Positions 54,283 through 63,501 of a DNA stretch of 63,501 bases are shown in pieces. The position numbers and the translations under genes were made by a program. Every line of letters starts with the position of its first letter. Position 1 is the stretch's first letter. The notes under the pieces are model-generated. The model saw only the letters and a list, made by a program, of their open reading frames with translations, searched no databases and was not told where the DNA came from. Location: positions 1 through 63,501 of the forward strand of contig MU858251.1 of the NCBI GenBank assembly GCA_033297075.1. The letters run 5' to 3'. The stretch comes from Rhypophila decipiens. Its lineage: Eukaryota > Ascomycota > Sordariomycetes > Sordariales > Naviculisporaceae.

Positions 54283-56089
54283 TCACGTAACACGCCTTGT
54301 AATCCTCAACCAAAACTCGGTTGTCATCCACGCGGCCGCGTTGATTAGGCGCATTGGGTGGACAGGATCGACAATGGAAAAATCATATCGCCGAAAGAGC
54401 TGCCAAGTGGATAGGTTGTTAGTCCAGCAAGTCAGCACAGCCAACTCCCTTTCACTGAAGGGAAACTCACCTCGAAATAAAGCTTCCCCAGCTCCATGCC
54501 CACCAAGCCCTTGCCAAGACAGCTATACTTGCCATACCCAAAGATCATTTCCTGGGTGGTCATCATCTCCCTCAACCTGGCGTTATTCTGTTGGCCTTCT
54601 TGCCCCAGACCGGCCTCCAACCACCGCTCTGGTCGAAAGATATCGGCATCATCACCCCAAAACTCTTTACTCCGACAGATGCCCCAGATATTTTGCCCTA
54701 GCGCAGTTCCGACGGGAAGCTTGTAACCATGGACCGTGTCGCCGCCCGGCTCAGGGACGAGTTTCCCAACTAGTCCCGTAGCAGGCGGGTAGATGCGCAA
54801 TCCTTCTCGTATGACCGCCTGCAAGTAGGGCAGACTACTCGCCTCTGCTGCCGTGATGATCCCACCGTTCTTGGTGGCCGAGGATAGACGTTCGTCAGAA
54901 GGTGACAGGGCAGTATCGATCTCGTCAAGCAGACGTCTGAGCGACGGCGGGTGGGCGGTTAAATGGAGAAGAGTCATTCGCATCGTTGTCGCCGAGGTAT
55001 CGGATCCGGCGAGAATCTGAAGCGTGATTTCTTGAATGATCTGGTCGCGTGGAAGGCCATGGTCGATAAAAGACTGTATGATGTCGTTTCCTGGCGGGTG
55101 TCCTTGCTCCAAAAGCGCCATACGATGATCGATGAACTTTGTAGCAAAGCCAATCATGTAGCCCATCCCGAACTTGTCCTTTTCGTTTGGCAGGAAGAGG
55201 GTCGACGGCCAGCGATGAACCCATTTGATCAGGCCTGGCACGGTGCCCAGAAGAATTAGGGCCGGCAAGGAGTCGTGCATTTGCTTGATGTAGCCAAACA
55301 CATCTTTGTCCTCGTTCAGATGCCCAAATGGTTCACCGTATGCAATCTCTGAGATGACATCCAAGGTGAAGTACGTGGCAGTACAGCTAAAGTCGATGGG
55401 CCGGTATTCTGTGTCGGTGGACATGTATTTGCGCTCGAGCAGGTCGATCAGCTGGCTCATAATCTTGTCTAAGCTCTTTTCGAAGCCCTGGTTTTGTTGC
55501 CCTGCGTACTGCAAAAAAAAAGATGATTGTTAGTAACATGGCCCTTTCAACATGGCGGAACTCAGGCTGCTCCGCCAGAGGTGCATGTGCCTACCCCTGG
55601 CCCCATCTTAGCCCTCAACTCCTTGTGCTTCTGCTCGTCGCGGGTAGAAAACACATGGTCCTTTCCTGGCTGTGCGCGCATCACCTCGAAGAAGGGGCCC
55701 CGCGTATACTGCGAGCGGATGCCATTGACTCGTTTAAAGGTATCAGGGTCGGAGAACATGACCTCGCCTGGGCCGATGCGGACGAGAGGGCCTGCTCTGT
55801 GTTAGTTCAGCGAGAGCATGCACTTGAGATGCTGTAGTTGCGTACCATATTTCTGGTGAAGTCCCTCGAGATAAAGGTGATATTTCCCGTCATAGACCTT
55901 CTTGAGCTGAACCAGCGCTGTCAGTGAGTTGAGGAAAGGCCCTGGCACATGTCGCAGACGATACCAGCTGCGAAAGTAGCTGGCAACGGTTGCTGTGGTG
56001 AGAATGAAAAAGATGGTGTACAGAATCTGAGTGCCTTGGTCCGGGGGTAATGGCAACCGAGCTGTTAGATTGCCTGAATCAGAAGCCAT
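54283..56089 (-). CDS. cytochrome P450 monooxygenase
   Basis: Four exons: 55846-56089, 55595-55791, 54471-55508 and 54283-54399; introns of 54, 86 and 71 bp, all with consensus ends and matching phase. The product has 531 residues, the usual length. An N-terminal membrane anchor (about residues 20-40, ILYTIFFILTTATVASYF) places it in the ER. The Pro hinge (RHVPGP) follows. The I-helix oxygen motif AGSDTS lies at 314-319, the K-helix ExxR (EGLR) at 382-385, the PERW region FRPERW at 438-443, and the haem-binding FGYGKYSCLG at 470-479, with Cys477 as thiolate ligand. The set is complete, so an active enzyme is expected. It resembles microsomal fungal P450s that hydroxylate small molecules (CYP families near those for benzoate or pisatin), but the substrate cannot be told. 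The last exon (LFRRYDFSIVDP) was deduced from splicing and completes the usual beta-strand end. Confidence 0.95.
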
Positions 56090-57098
56090 TGTATGGTCTC
56101 GGTCAATGTGGAGTCTTGAACGGCCGCCGTAGGAGGGTGTGTGCAACGGTGAAGAGATTGAGAGCGGAGCGGCGAGTCCGAGAGACAACAGACGACCGGG
56201 AGATGAAGGGAAGACGGCTGGCGCCGAAGTATTGCATCATGGTCGGTAGGTGGTACTGCGGGGTTGGAGAGCGGGAAGGAGGGTGGAATCATCTGCACCG
56301 GAGCCGAACCCGGATGATGGATGCGGCGGGAGTCTGGACTCTACGTGGATGCTACTTGAAGCTTTGTAACACAAACCAGGATGCACAAACCCTCCAAATA
56401 TGTGGCCATATGCGGTTGGATCGAGTGAGGCAGGGGAAGCAGATCGTGTATCTAATCGGGAAGGAAAATAATGCCGGTTTTGTCAGGGTTGTGCACACGT
56501 TTCTTTAGTTTGTCAGTTGTGTGTATTACGACTTGACAGAATTTTTGTGCATTTGGTGAACGGAAAATGGGAAGGAATAACAGATGCAAAGAATGGTGCT
56601 CCTTCGATAAAAGGATCGCCTAAGAAATCAGCACATGTATCCCACCAGAGATCCAGGATACACAGTCCCATGGCATCGATGCTGAAGCACGTGCAAGACC
56701 CTTTGGTAGATATCTCCAAGAATCTATAAAAAGCTTCACGCCAATTAACAGTATATTAAACTTCCCTTCCACGGAGGGTTCTTTTCGCTTGGCTGGCTTG
56801 ATTGTACCCGGAGCAGTAACAACGGCTAAATGGTGAACTGATAAAGTTTGTCCTAACTGGGCGAAGAAGCAAGCCACCTCCATATGCCGAGAACTACCCT
56901 TAAACGTCCTCTCCAGTGACCGGGAAACTTTAACAAGACCGCGGCCGTTTGGTTGTTTATTTAAGGTTGATCCCGCTCGGTCGATGGCTTGACTAATTTT
57001 CCTTCAACTACATCACCAACTTCCCCCATCAAACATCTGCTAGTCACGAGTATTAGCTCCAGCATTAAAAAACTCTTCAAACCCAAAGAACAGTCAAA
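56090..57098. other. divergent intergenic region
   Basis: Holds the promoters of the P450 (-) and the 97-residue secreted protein (+). A TTTATTTAAG stretch near 56957 is about 140 bp upstream of the latter. No other gene recognised. Confidence 0.5.
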
Positions 57099-57446
57099 AT
57101 GAAGTTCACCGCCGTCTCCCTCCTCTCCCTCCTCGCCACCGGCGTTGTCGGCGAATCCATCATCGTCTTCTGCAAGGCCGGCAAGGAGGCCACCCAAAAG
57201 GCCAAGGACCTCGTCCTTTTCGATGGCGGCAAGATCTTTTACGAGTACAACGAGCTTGGGTATGTTTTCTACTAACCCATCTTTGATGAATGGTTGCTGA
57301 CGCATGTGTTCAGAGGCTTCGCCGCCACGGTGACCAATCTGCCCACCATCGCCACCGACCCGCTCTTCCAGCTCAAGGACTGTACCTGGTCTTTTGATCG
57401 CATTATATCCATCCCTCGCCCGGTCGAGATTGTCAAAGTAGAGTAA
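57099..57446 (+). CDS. 97-residue small secreted protein
   Basis: Exons 57099-57259 and 57314-57446 with a 54-bp intron (GTATGT, GCTGACG branch, TTCAG; phase 2). The ATG is in CAAAATGAAG. Residues 1-18 (MKFTAVSLLSLLATGVVG) are a signal peptide. The mature protein of about 79 residues has just two cysteines (FCKAG, KDCTW), likely one disulfide. It contains a basic helix (AGKEATQKAKD) and beta-like segments (SIIVF, KIFYEYNE, FAATVTNL, VEIVKVE). Each exon alone is short, so the gene is easy to miss. The size and fold impression fit small fungal secreted proteins of the compact beta type; function unknown. No pro-region cleavage site is obvious. Confidence 0.85.
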
Positions 57447-58188
57447 ACCATGGTTGATGTTTGGAGGCTAGACTAAAAGATGATGATGATGATGCGCCGA
57501 TGGGTGTTGCTTAGTACTTCTTTGTATATCTTTTAACCCTGTCAATAAAAGTTCTTTGCTGTTCGGTGCTCTTCTCCGTCCAAATCTGGCCCTTGTAACG
57601 TGGTCAACGCCACATGACTGCGTAGGAATTTGTCTTTTCCCCGGACCTTGATGCTGAACGATCCTCACTCACCCAACCAAGGTGAGGACTCTGCTTGACC
57701 CCGGGACCAGCCAATGCAACGGCCTAGTATCGTGCCTAAAAATGTACTATAGAGAAAAGTTGACTTGTTAGGAAAACGTGTTCTAACGAGGAATGGCTTG
57801 TTTGGTCCTGTCTGGTTCAGGGACCAACCCAGCAGATGGTTAATATGGCAGATGATACAAGCGTTCCTTAAAACCCATCAATTGGAAGAACTAAAAATAA
57901 TCCCCGTTAATTCACACCACGCGTTGGCTGCTGCCACCGTCCAATATCGCGGCAACTGATCCCCCGTTAGGGCGGGTGTGGGTTGCAGTGCAGCGGAAAT
58001 ATTCTGTCGGGGGGGGCTCAAACAGAGATAAGAGATGCAGCCACATCCCACATCTGCATCTCGGGGTCTTGAATCATCATCACGACATCTGAATCATCTT
58101 CCGTTCCCAAAACGAAGGAAATAGATGTGTATGGTACCGTCACTTCAACCTCGCAGTCCGTTTCAGTAGAGGTGTGCCAAGAACTGTC
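57447..58188. other. convergent intergenic region
   Basis: Between the small secreted protein and the HET gene. Contains a short GATGAT run (57481-57492). No gene recognised. Confidence 0.5.
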
Positions 58189-60126
58189 TCACCGGTGAGA
58201 GCCTAACGTCAACTTGTCATCCTGAACTGGAAGCTCCCCCACTGTTGTCTCCTCCAGCGTAATTGTAATGTCGTTGGTGAGTCTGTCCCCGGAGCCAACC
58301 GCCGAAAACGAAGCCTTTAGGGTCAGACCCAGCTCTGAATTGTGAAGTGTGGATAATACTCCATCATGATTGATAAGTGCGTTTCTGGCAGCCTCTGGCA
58401 TTTCTGTCCTCACCAGTTGTCCAACACCGGCTAGAAACCGTGAATAATGCATTCGATGTCTTATTTTCACCAAATGACGTAGCTTCTTTTCCTGGGTTCC
58501 CCAGTTGCGATATTTCTTTAGTGTAGGCTCCAATGCACTTTCCCAACCGTCTTGTTGTTCAAGTTGAAGCCATGGAGAGGGTTTGGAATCGCCCTGCGGG
58601 TCTTTAGAAGGCAAAAAGCCACAAAGAAGGAGTGCTGAAGCTGGAGTTGAGGATATTGAAAGGGATCCGGCGCGAGAAACGCTAACATACAGCATGCCGA
58701 CAAAGCATGGATGGCTTTCTGTAAGAAAGACGTTGCGGCAGGGGTCCCAGAAAGACGGCTCAGATAGTCGGCCGTCAGATTGAGAGATTATTACCTGAGG
58801 GTCTGTTATCGTCAACTGGCAGCTCCAACTTTGCGGGGCTTTGACCCAAAATCGAAAGGCATTGCGGAACTGGGATGCCATGCGTTGAGATTCGGCAATG
58901 GGTATATGCTTCGGTATGTTAACAGGCCGAGGGAACAAGTCCCAGAGGAAAGGGAGACTGGAGTCGAAGTCAAACTCAAATGTCCTTGTCGTGTAGCGAA
59001 CGAAACCGTGCGGAGTCTTCATCAATCGAATGGCACATCTATACCCCTTTCCGCCGGCACGTGCTTTCACTGTTCTGAGCTCGCAGTGAAGATCCATAAT
59101 GTAATCGCCGTTCGTGTGATCCATGCCCAGACATGCAATGAATTCCAGTCCTCTGTTCGCGATAGTAAAGGCCCGGACATGGTAGTTGAGCGGATTGTGA
59201 ATGTTGACAAGGTTGAGACACGAGGCGAATTGGCATGGCCAGTTCGCAAAGATACCAAACCACTTGGCATATTCACGGCTGTGGGCATGCTCGAGAGCGC
59301 AAGCCGACCACGCGAACAATGACAGATCGTTGGTGGTCACAGCAATGGCCTCCTGGAGTCTCAGAAACGCCTTTTCGCCCTCGCCATAGATCATTGGCAT
59401 GTTGACGTCAAATATTCCGAGGAGACTGTATGCCCTGTCTTCTAGGCGAGTTGTTTCTCTGCCAGCAGCCCAAGCCATCCTCCTCGCCACCGGAACAGTG
59501 GATAAGTCGGAGTCATGGTTGAGAATAGATTCATCAATCGATGTGATCTTGGAAAGCTCCTGGAGCAGTGACGTCTTTGTTCCCTGTCGCGCCCATACGT
59601 GATCAAAGAAGACCATTTTCTTTGGCGCGATAAGCTCCTGGAAGACAGATTGTCAGAATGGTTGTCGACCTTGAATAAAGATGAGTTTCCGATGGTTGGA
59701 GCTTGCCTGTAGAGTCCAACCCCTTTTAAACCATTTACACGCAGACAGTCGCGTCTCATAACTCGACAGTTGCGGTTCGTCAGTTGTTTGTTTCCAGGAG
59801 GGCGCATTAAGGTCCGAAAACCACACGTAACAGACAAAGGACTCCTTGTACCATTTGAACATGGAATTAATAGCCTCGGAGAGCTCTGCGCTGCTACTTT
59901 TGTCGATGCAACAAGTGTCGATCCAGGCGTAGTATATGCCTTCCGCCGCGGCGAGACGACATGTCTTCTTGATCTTCTGCCACCCTTTCTTGCCTGAAGC
60001 GACGTCCAGGTCTTGAATTGTTTGGAAGTCGACCTCGTCCTTGTCCCAGGTGTGTGACAGAATGGCATATCTCTTGGTCTGGACGACGTATTCCAGCTTG
60101 TAGGTTAACGTGTTGAGGAGCCACAT
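58189..60126 (-). CDS. HET-domain protein with a GC-AG intron
   Basis: Exons 59707-60126 and 58189-59637 encode 622 residues. The N-terminal 240 residues are a textbook HET domain: YAILSHTW (20-27), YYAWIDTCCIDKSS (about 65-78), AELSEAINSMFKWY, KWFKRGWTLQ (131-140) joined to ELIAPKK, then RRMAWAAGRETTRLEDRAYS and LGIFDVNMPMIYGEGEKAF. The join uses a non-canonical donor: CAG/GCAAGC with a TTCTGACA branch site and CTTCCAG acceptor (intron 59638-59706, 69 bp). It is supported by the family sequence (GWTLQELIAP) being exact across it. A C-terminal half without known repeats follows. HET proteins control heterokaryon incompatibility and other self/non-self reactions, with the domain able to drive cell death when triggered. 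Unlike the HET-like gene at 9.6 kb, this one keeps the conserved core. Confidence 0.92.
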
Positions 60127-60671
60127 TTGGAATGGGGTGCCGGGTGATGAACACGATTTCGAAAAGAAGACTGTCGTCGCGTCAAGAAAGAGCCCCTGAA
60201 CTCTGAAGTGACTATGATCGCGTAGGTGAAAGGGCGACTGAAGCGTAGATGAAGGACCTGTTACTGTCTCTCAGTAGGCAATGGTCTCGTGAGTTGAGGG
60301 CAATTGGAATTTGGAGATGCAAAAACAACCGAGCCTCCCGAGGGGGGCTGAATCAGGCAGCGATAGGAAAGCGTGACGCTGTCCCCGAGACGCCCTCACC
60401 TGTACGCTAGTACCTCTCAGGCGTCTAAATTCTTGGCAGAAATTGTAATGCATTGGTGAGGCCCTAGAAACCACGTGACATGCGTTTAAAGAGGAAGTGC
60501 AAGAAACGGGACCTAAACAGACGACCAACGAGGAAAGAGCGACGTCAGGAAAATCACATCAGGAAACACCAAGAATTCAGAGAAAAGAACAACGAATCGA
60601 TATAAATTGGTCAAAACTGACCGGACCAGCACATCAAGATTCCACCGCCAGGCATCACAACCGGTACCCCC
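60127..60671. other. intergenic region
   Basis: Holds the promoter of the HET gene. No other gene recognised. Confidence 0.5.
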
Positions 60672-62277
60672 TTACTCCTCGTTCTCCTTCTTCACCTTCT
60701 TGGCAGGTCTGTCCTCCTCGTCCTCCGAGTCGGCACTTCTTTTGGCTGGCCTAAGGGCCAGGACAACCGCAGGGCTTCCTCATACTCCTCCTTCTTGACC
60801 TCCTCCTCCTCCTCCTTCTTCGTCTCCTCCTCCTTCACCTCCTCCGCCCCCCGAGCAACACCGCCAACGACAACAGGGCCGAAATGACCGTCCAGAATCT
60901 CGTGGGCCAAGCCCGAAGCGTCCCGAGCCGCCCGCTAAAAAGATGACAGCTGCACCTGGGGCAGCGAACCGAAAAGACCCAGGCCAGGGCGTGTCCCAGC
61001 CACCGGGGGTTGGCGGCCGGGCTGGCCCAGGGACGTCAGCGCAGCCAGCCGACGCTCGACGATATAGCATTGGACGCGGAGGACGTCCCCAAGATCCTCC
61101 GGACGGACTTGACGCCCACCGCCGCCGCCGGCACGACGACCGCCACGTCCACGACGACGGCAACGACGACCATCACGGGAGCCGCGCGCACCTGGGAAGG
61201 CGCCACCGGGGAAGTTCGGACCACCGGCGGGAGAAGGCATTTTTTCTGCTGGGGTAAATATCTAGTTAGTACTAAGATTCGAAGTTCACTTTTAGTTGAA
61301 CAGGAGAGCAAAATATCTTGAAAACGTACTGTTGGTGTCGCTGGGCTCTTCACCAAAACAACCACGACCAAAACCAGAAGAGAGCTGGGCCGAGGGCCGC
61401 AAAAAGAGTGTTGAATCTGCCCAAACAAGTGTGTTAGCCTTCTACCACTAGTGAGAAAAATCAGGGCAGCTTCTATGGAAGAATATGCGGGAGAAGGCCG
61501 CGAGTTTGGAGGACACTAGGGCTATAAAGCTTCTAGATCCCCGCGCCGATACGGGAATTACAGAGGCAATCCCTCATATCTTTCGGAAGGCAGATACTTC
61601 TCACACAGGGAAGACAAGAACATACAACTCCTCAATCATGGTAGAAGACAGACAAGACAGCAGGACACCGCACTGGTACCATCTTCTGCTGTTGGGAGGT
61701 GTCGCCAAACAAAGCCATGGCCCCTCAAGGCCCCCTTTGGGACGGGGAACTAAAACATCTTCCGCCCGCCGCGAGAAAAAAGAACAGAATTACTTACAGA
61801 GAGCTGGGCGAAGCACGATATGCACGAAGGCGAAGATGATATAAAGTATGAGGTCTAGCGCACCGGCACAATGTCAGAAAAGTCGGCAAAATAGATCTAG
61901 CTGATAACATACGGTGGTTGGTGTTTTCGAAAAACGAAAACAGGCACGGCGAGACAGGCGGTATTGATTTGTAAAGAGCTATCAGGTGGGATCTTGTCAG
62001 TTCCTGAAGAGGACAATAAGACGATATGCGAGTCGCGACAACAGGACGGAAATACTTACTTGGATCACTCTTTGGTATGGCAAGATTGGTACTAAGCAAA
62101 GAGTATTTGTTAGCTCATTGTTGGTTAGGAAAGGTGCTTCTTGAGAAGTGAGGCTATCGAAAAGGCTGGACAGGATGCTGTCGTTGTCCTGGAATCTGAG
62201 CACCCGGTGCCGGGCAACCGCCTGCGAAAACAACAGCGCAGTACCGCAATGCTTTCGCATAGCGATGAATACATCAT
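60672..62277 (-). CDS. multi-exon protein with acidic/basic tail (structure inferred)
   Basis: I reconstruct eight exons on the minus strand: 62273-62277, 62060-62091, 61913-61978, 61798-61854, 61330-61416, 61004-61248, 60786-60934 and 60672-60750. The lengths sum to a multiple of three (239 residues) and phases agree at all seven joins. Well-formed introns include GTAAGT/GATAG, GTATGT/CTAG, GTAAGT...GCTAACAC...GGCAG and GTACGT...TACTAAC...CCAG. A minus-strand TATAAATA (62422-62429) lies about 145 bp upstream. The N-terminal third has a hydrophobic span (HLILYIIFAFVHIVLRPAL). A Gly/Arg-rich part follows, then a helical segment (RPEDLGDVLRVQCYIVERR, LAHEILDGHFGPVV), and the end is Glu/Lys-rich (KKVKKENEE). 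Weak points are the 5-base first coding exon and a 35-base last intron. A shorter gene starting at ATG 61240 is the alternative. Function unknown. Confidence 0.45.
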
Positions 62278-62421
62278 GAAAAGGACTTTGATGGATGGAA
62301 GTGATAGTGATGAGGATATGGAAAGACATTTGGGAAGGTTTACTTACGTGAAGTTCGCTGTGTCGTGTGCCGAAGAAAAAAAAAGGCAAGAGAGGAAGTG
62401 TGCGAGACAGGGCTTGCGATG

Positions 62422-62429
62422 TATTTATA
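62422..62429 (-). promoter_or_regulatory. TATA-box candidate
   Basis: TATAAATA on the minus strand, about 145 bp upstream of the proposed start of the gene ending at 60672. A GTAAGT near 62349 may begin an intron in its leader. Confidence 0.45.
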
Positions 62430-62795
62430 TGTGTTTTTTTGGCGCTAGTATAAACAGCAAAAGTTCTGATACCAAGGTAACAGGCAGACGCGCCCATCTA
62501 TGTTGGGATGAAAATAAAATCCTATCCTCCGCATCATGGGTCTGACATTGCAGTAGTCTAGCCGCCACGGCCATCCTGCTCTGGTAGACACCCTCCTACG
62601 TGAATTCAACTCCATGTTAGGCTGGAGAGAGAGACGACATCAGTATCCGACCAAGCAAACTACCTGAAGGCGAGGTAGCTGGCAGGGGATAGCTACGTAA
62701 GGCACAATTACACATATTGCCCTTGCTGCTGGACCGGATATTTTTGCCTCTTGTGAATGCTCCCAGACTTCATTTAGTCTGGCGAGGATGCGGCA
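62430..62795. other. intergenic region
   Basis: No gene recognised. Confidence 0.4.
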
Positions 62796-63008
62796 GTGTT
62801 GCAAGTCGGTGCCTATACCACACCCGATCGCGGGCAGGTGCTGAACCAGACGCAAAATACCCACGAAAGTATTTTTTCAACCGGCCTCCTCGTCAGTTCT
62901 TTGGCAAAGGCTTTTGCAAACCTGCCCAACCTCGAGACAATCGACATGCGAGATTTTAACTTGCCTACCGGCAGCGGGACCAGGCTTGGTGCACCAGCTA
63001 TAGTGTAA
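62796..63008 (+). pseudogene. fragment resembling fungal F-box/LRR-type proteins
   Basis: A 70-residue frame contains FSTGLLVSSLAKAFANLPNLETIDMRDF, cited by its ends FSTGLL and TIDMRDF. This pattern (many-residue helix, then LPNLxTIDMRDFN) is common in fungal F-box-associated leucine-rich proteins. No F-box and no full LRR array surround it. The frame begins at ATG 62796 without a convincing leader and ends at TAG/TAA near the start of a possible GTAAGC donor. I regard it as an isolated exon or gene fragment. Confidence 0.35.
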
Positions 63009-63501
63009 GCAATCTGACTCGCCATATCGGTTTCCCGCCGTAATGGCGGCCGTGCCGAGCCTGCAAGAGCCTCATTATATCCAAATCACAATGGAACCGA
63101 AAAGGCCAAACACCAGCACCACTGAGCCCCTGATGAACAAAGAGCGGCATGTAATTGGCGATTCTTTCAATCCAACATTGACATCGTACCAGATGGAGGG
63201 ATCAGAAATCACCCAACAAAGACCTTTGTGCCCTGAAATAGTGAAAAAGGCCAACTTTTTCTTTGATAAGTACGAGTCTGACCATGCCCGGTCTGACTTT
63301 CTCGCCAAGACCCAGGAAATGAACTAACAGACTTGGCGCATTTGTTACCGGGACCTGACCAACCACACATATATCCTCGATATAGAACACAAAGGATTAT
63401 CGATCAGATGGAGATTATCAGAGAGTTCGCCATCCCACCTTGGGAGCCCCGTCTACACATAAGATATGAACACGACCGGAAGAAGGCGGCCGAAGTAGAT
63501 A
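63009..63501. other. right edge, possible further fragment
   Basis: A plus-strand frame at 63043-63327 (94 residues, hydrophilic) lies just downstream of the F-box/LRR-like fragment. Its end (KYESDHARSDFLAKTQEMN) looks helical, but no family is recognised. The window ends soon after, so it could be an internal exon of a gene cut by the boundary. Confidence 0.3.

Noticed and set aside
60780..61163. Gly-rich minus-strand frame
   Set aside because: It overlaps the frame-consistent exons of the 60672-62277 gene and reads as low-complexity GGA repeats in the wrong phase.
1..63501. CRISPR arrays, operons, ribosome binding sites, rRNA
   Set aside because: None seen, and not expected in a fungal nuclear sequence; short tandem runs (ACC, GAT, CGAGT) are ordinary microsatellites.

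Overview
The window looks like nuclear DNA of a filamentous ascomycete (Pezizomycotina). Genes carry short introns (about 54-212 bp) with GTAAGT/GTGAGT-type donors and CTAAC/CTGAC branch sites. There are HET-domain and 2EXR-domain genes, a fungal-type P450, small secreted proteins, a LysM/hevein wall-type protein, and TpA-rich stretches that look like repeat-induced point mutation (RIP). The genus cannot be named from the sequence alone.

Layout. 1-0.9 kb: possible LTR-element debris. 1.7-4.3 kb (-): coiled-coil protein. 6.9-9.2 kb: two divergent genes for small secreted cysteine-containing proteins. 9.6-11.8 kb (+): diverged HET-like gene. 13.6-15.0 kb (+): fatty-acid desaturase. 15.8-17.1 kb (+): NmrA-like NAD(P)-binding protein. 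17.9-21.8 kb: a head-to-head pair of 2EXR-family paralogues, the right one broken. 22.8-24.1 kb (+): disordered repeat protein. 24.7-31.4 kb: low-gene-density block with decayed, partly duplicated minus-strand sequences and one convincing gene (Cys-rich acidic protein at 27.8 kb). 31.5-32.9 kb: TA-rich block, probably a mutated transposon relic. 33.4-35.3 kb (+): F-box-like protein. 37.1-38.8 kb (-): LysM plus hevein-type chitin-binding protein. 39.8-41.3 kb (-): six-span membrane protein. 44.6-45.7 kb (+): single-span secretory-pathway protein. 47.5-53.0 kb (+): 1,835-residue acidic protein. 54.3-56.1 kb (-): cytochrome P450. 57.1 kb (+): 97-residue secreted protein. 58.2-60.1 kb (-): canonical HET protein using a GC-AG intron. 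60.7-62.3 kb (-): multi-exon gene with an unusually short intron. 62.8 kb to end: fragmentary sequence resembling F-box/leucine-rich proteins.

The genes do not form one pathway. A desaturase, an NmrA-like protein and a P450 are present, but they are scattered and there is no backbone synthase, so I do not call a biosynthetic cluster. The recurring theme is rapidly evolving accessory content: two HET-type genes (self/non-self recognition family), three small secreted proteins, a chitin-binding secreted protein, and a duplicated, decaying region beside a TA-rich block. Exon boundaries were deduced from splice consensus, reading phase and protein sense; none is backed by transcripts.
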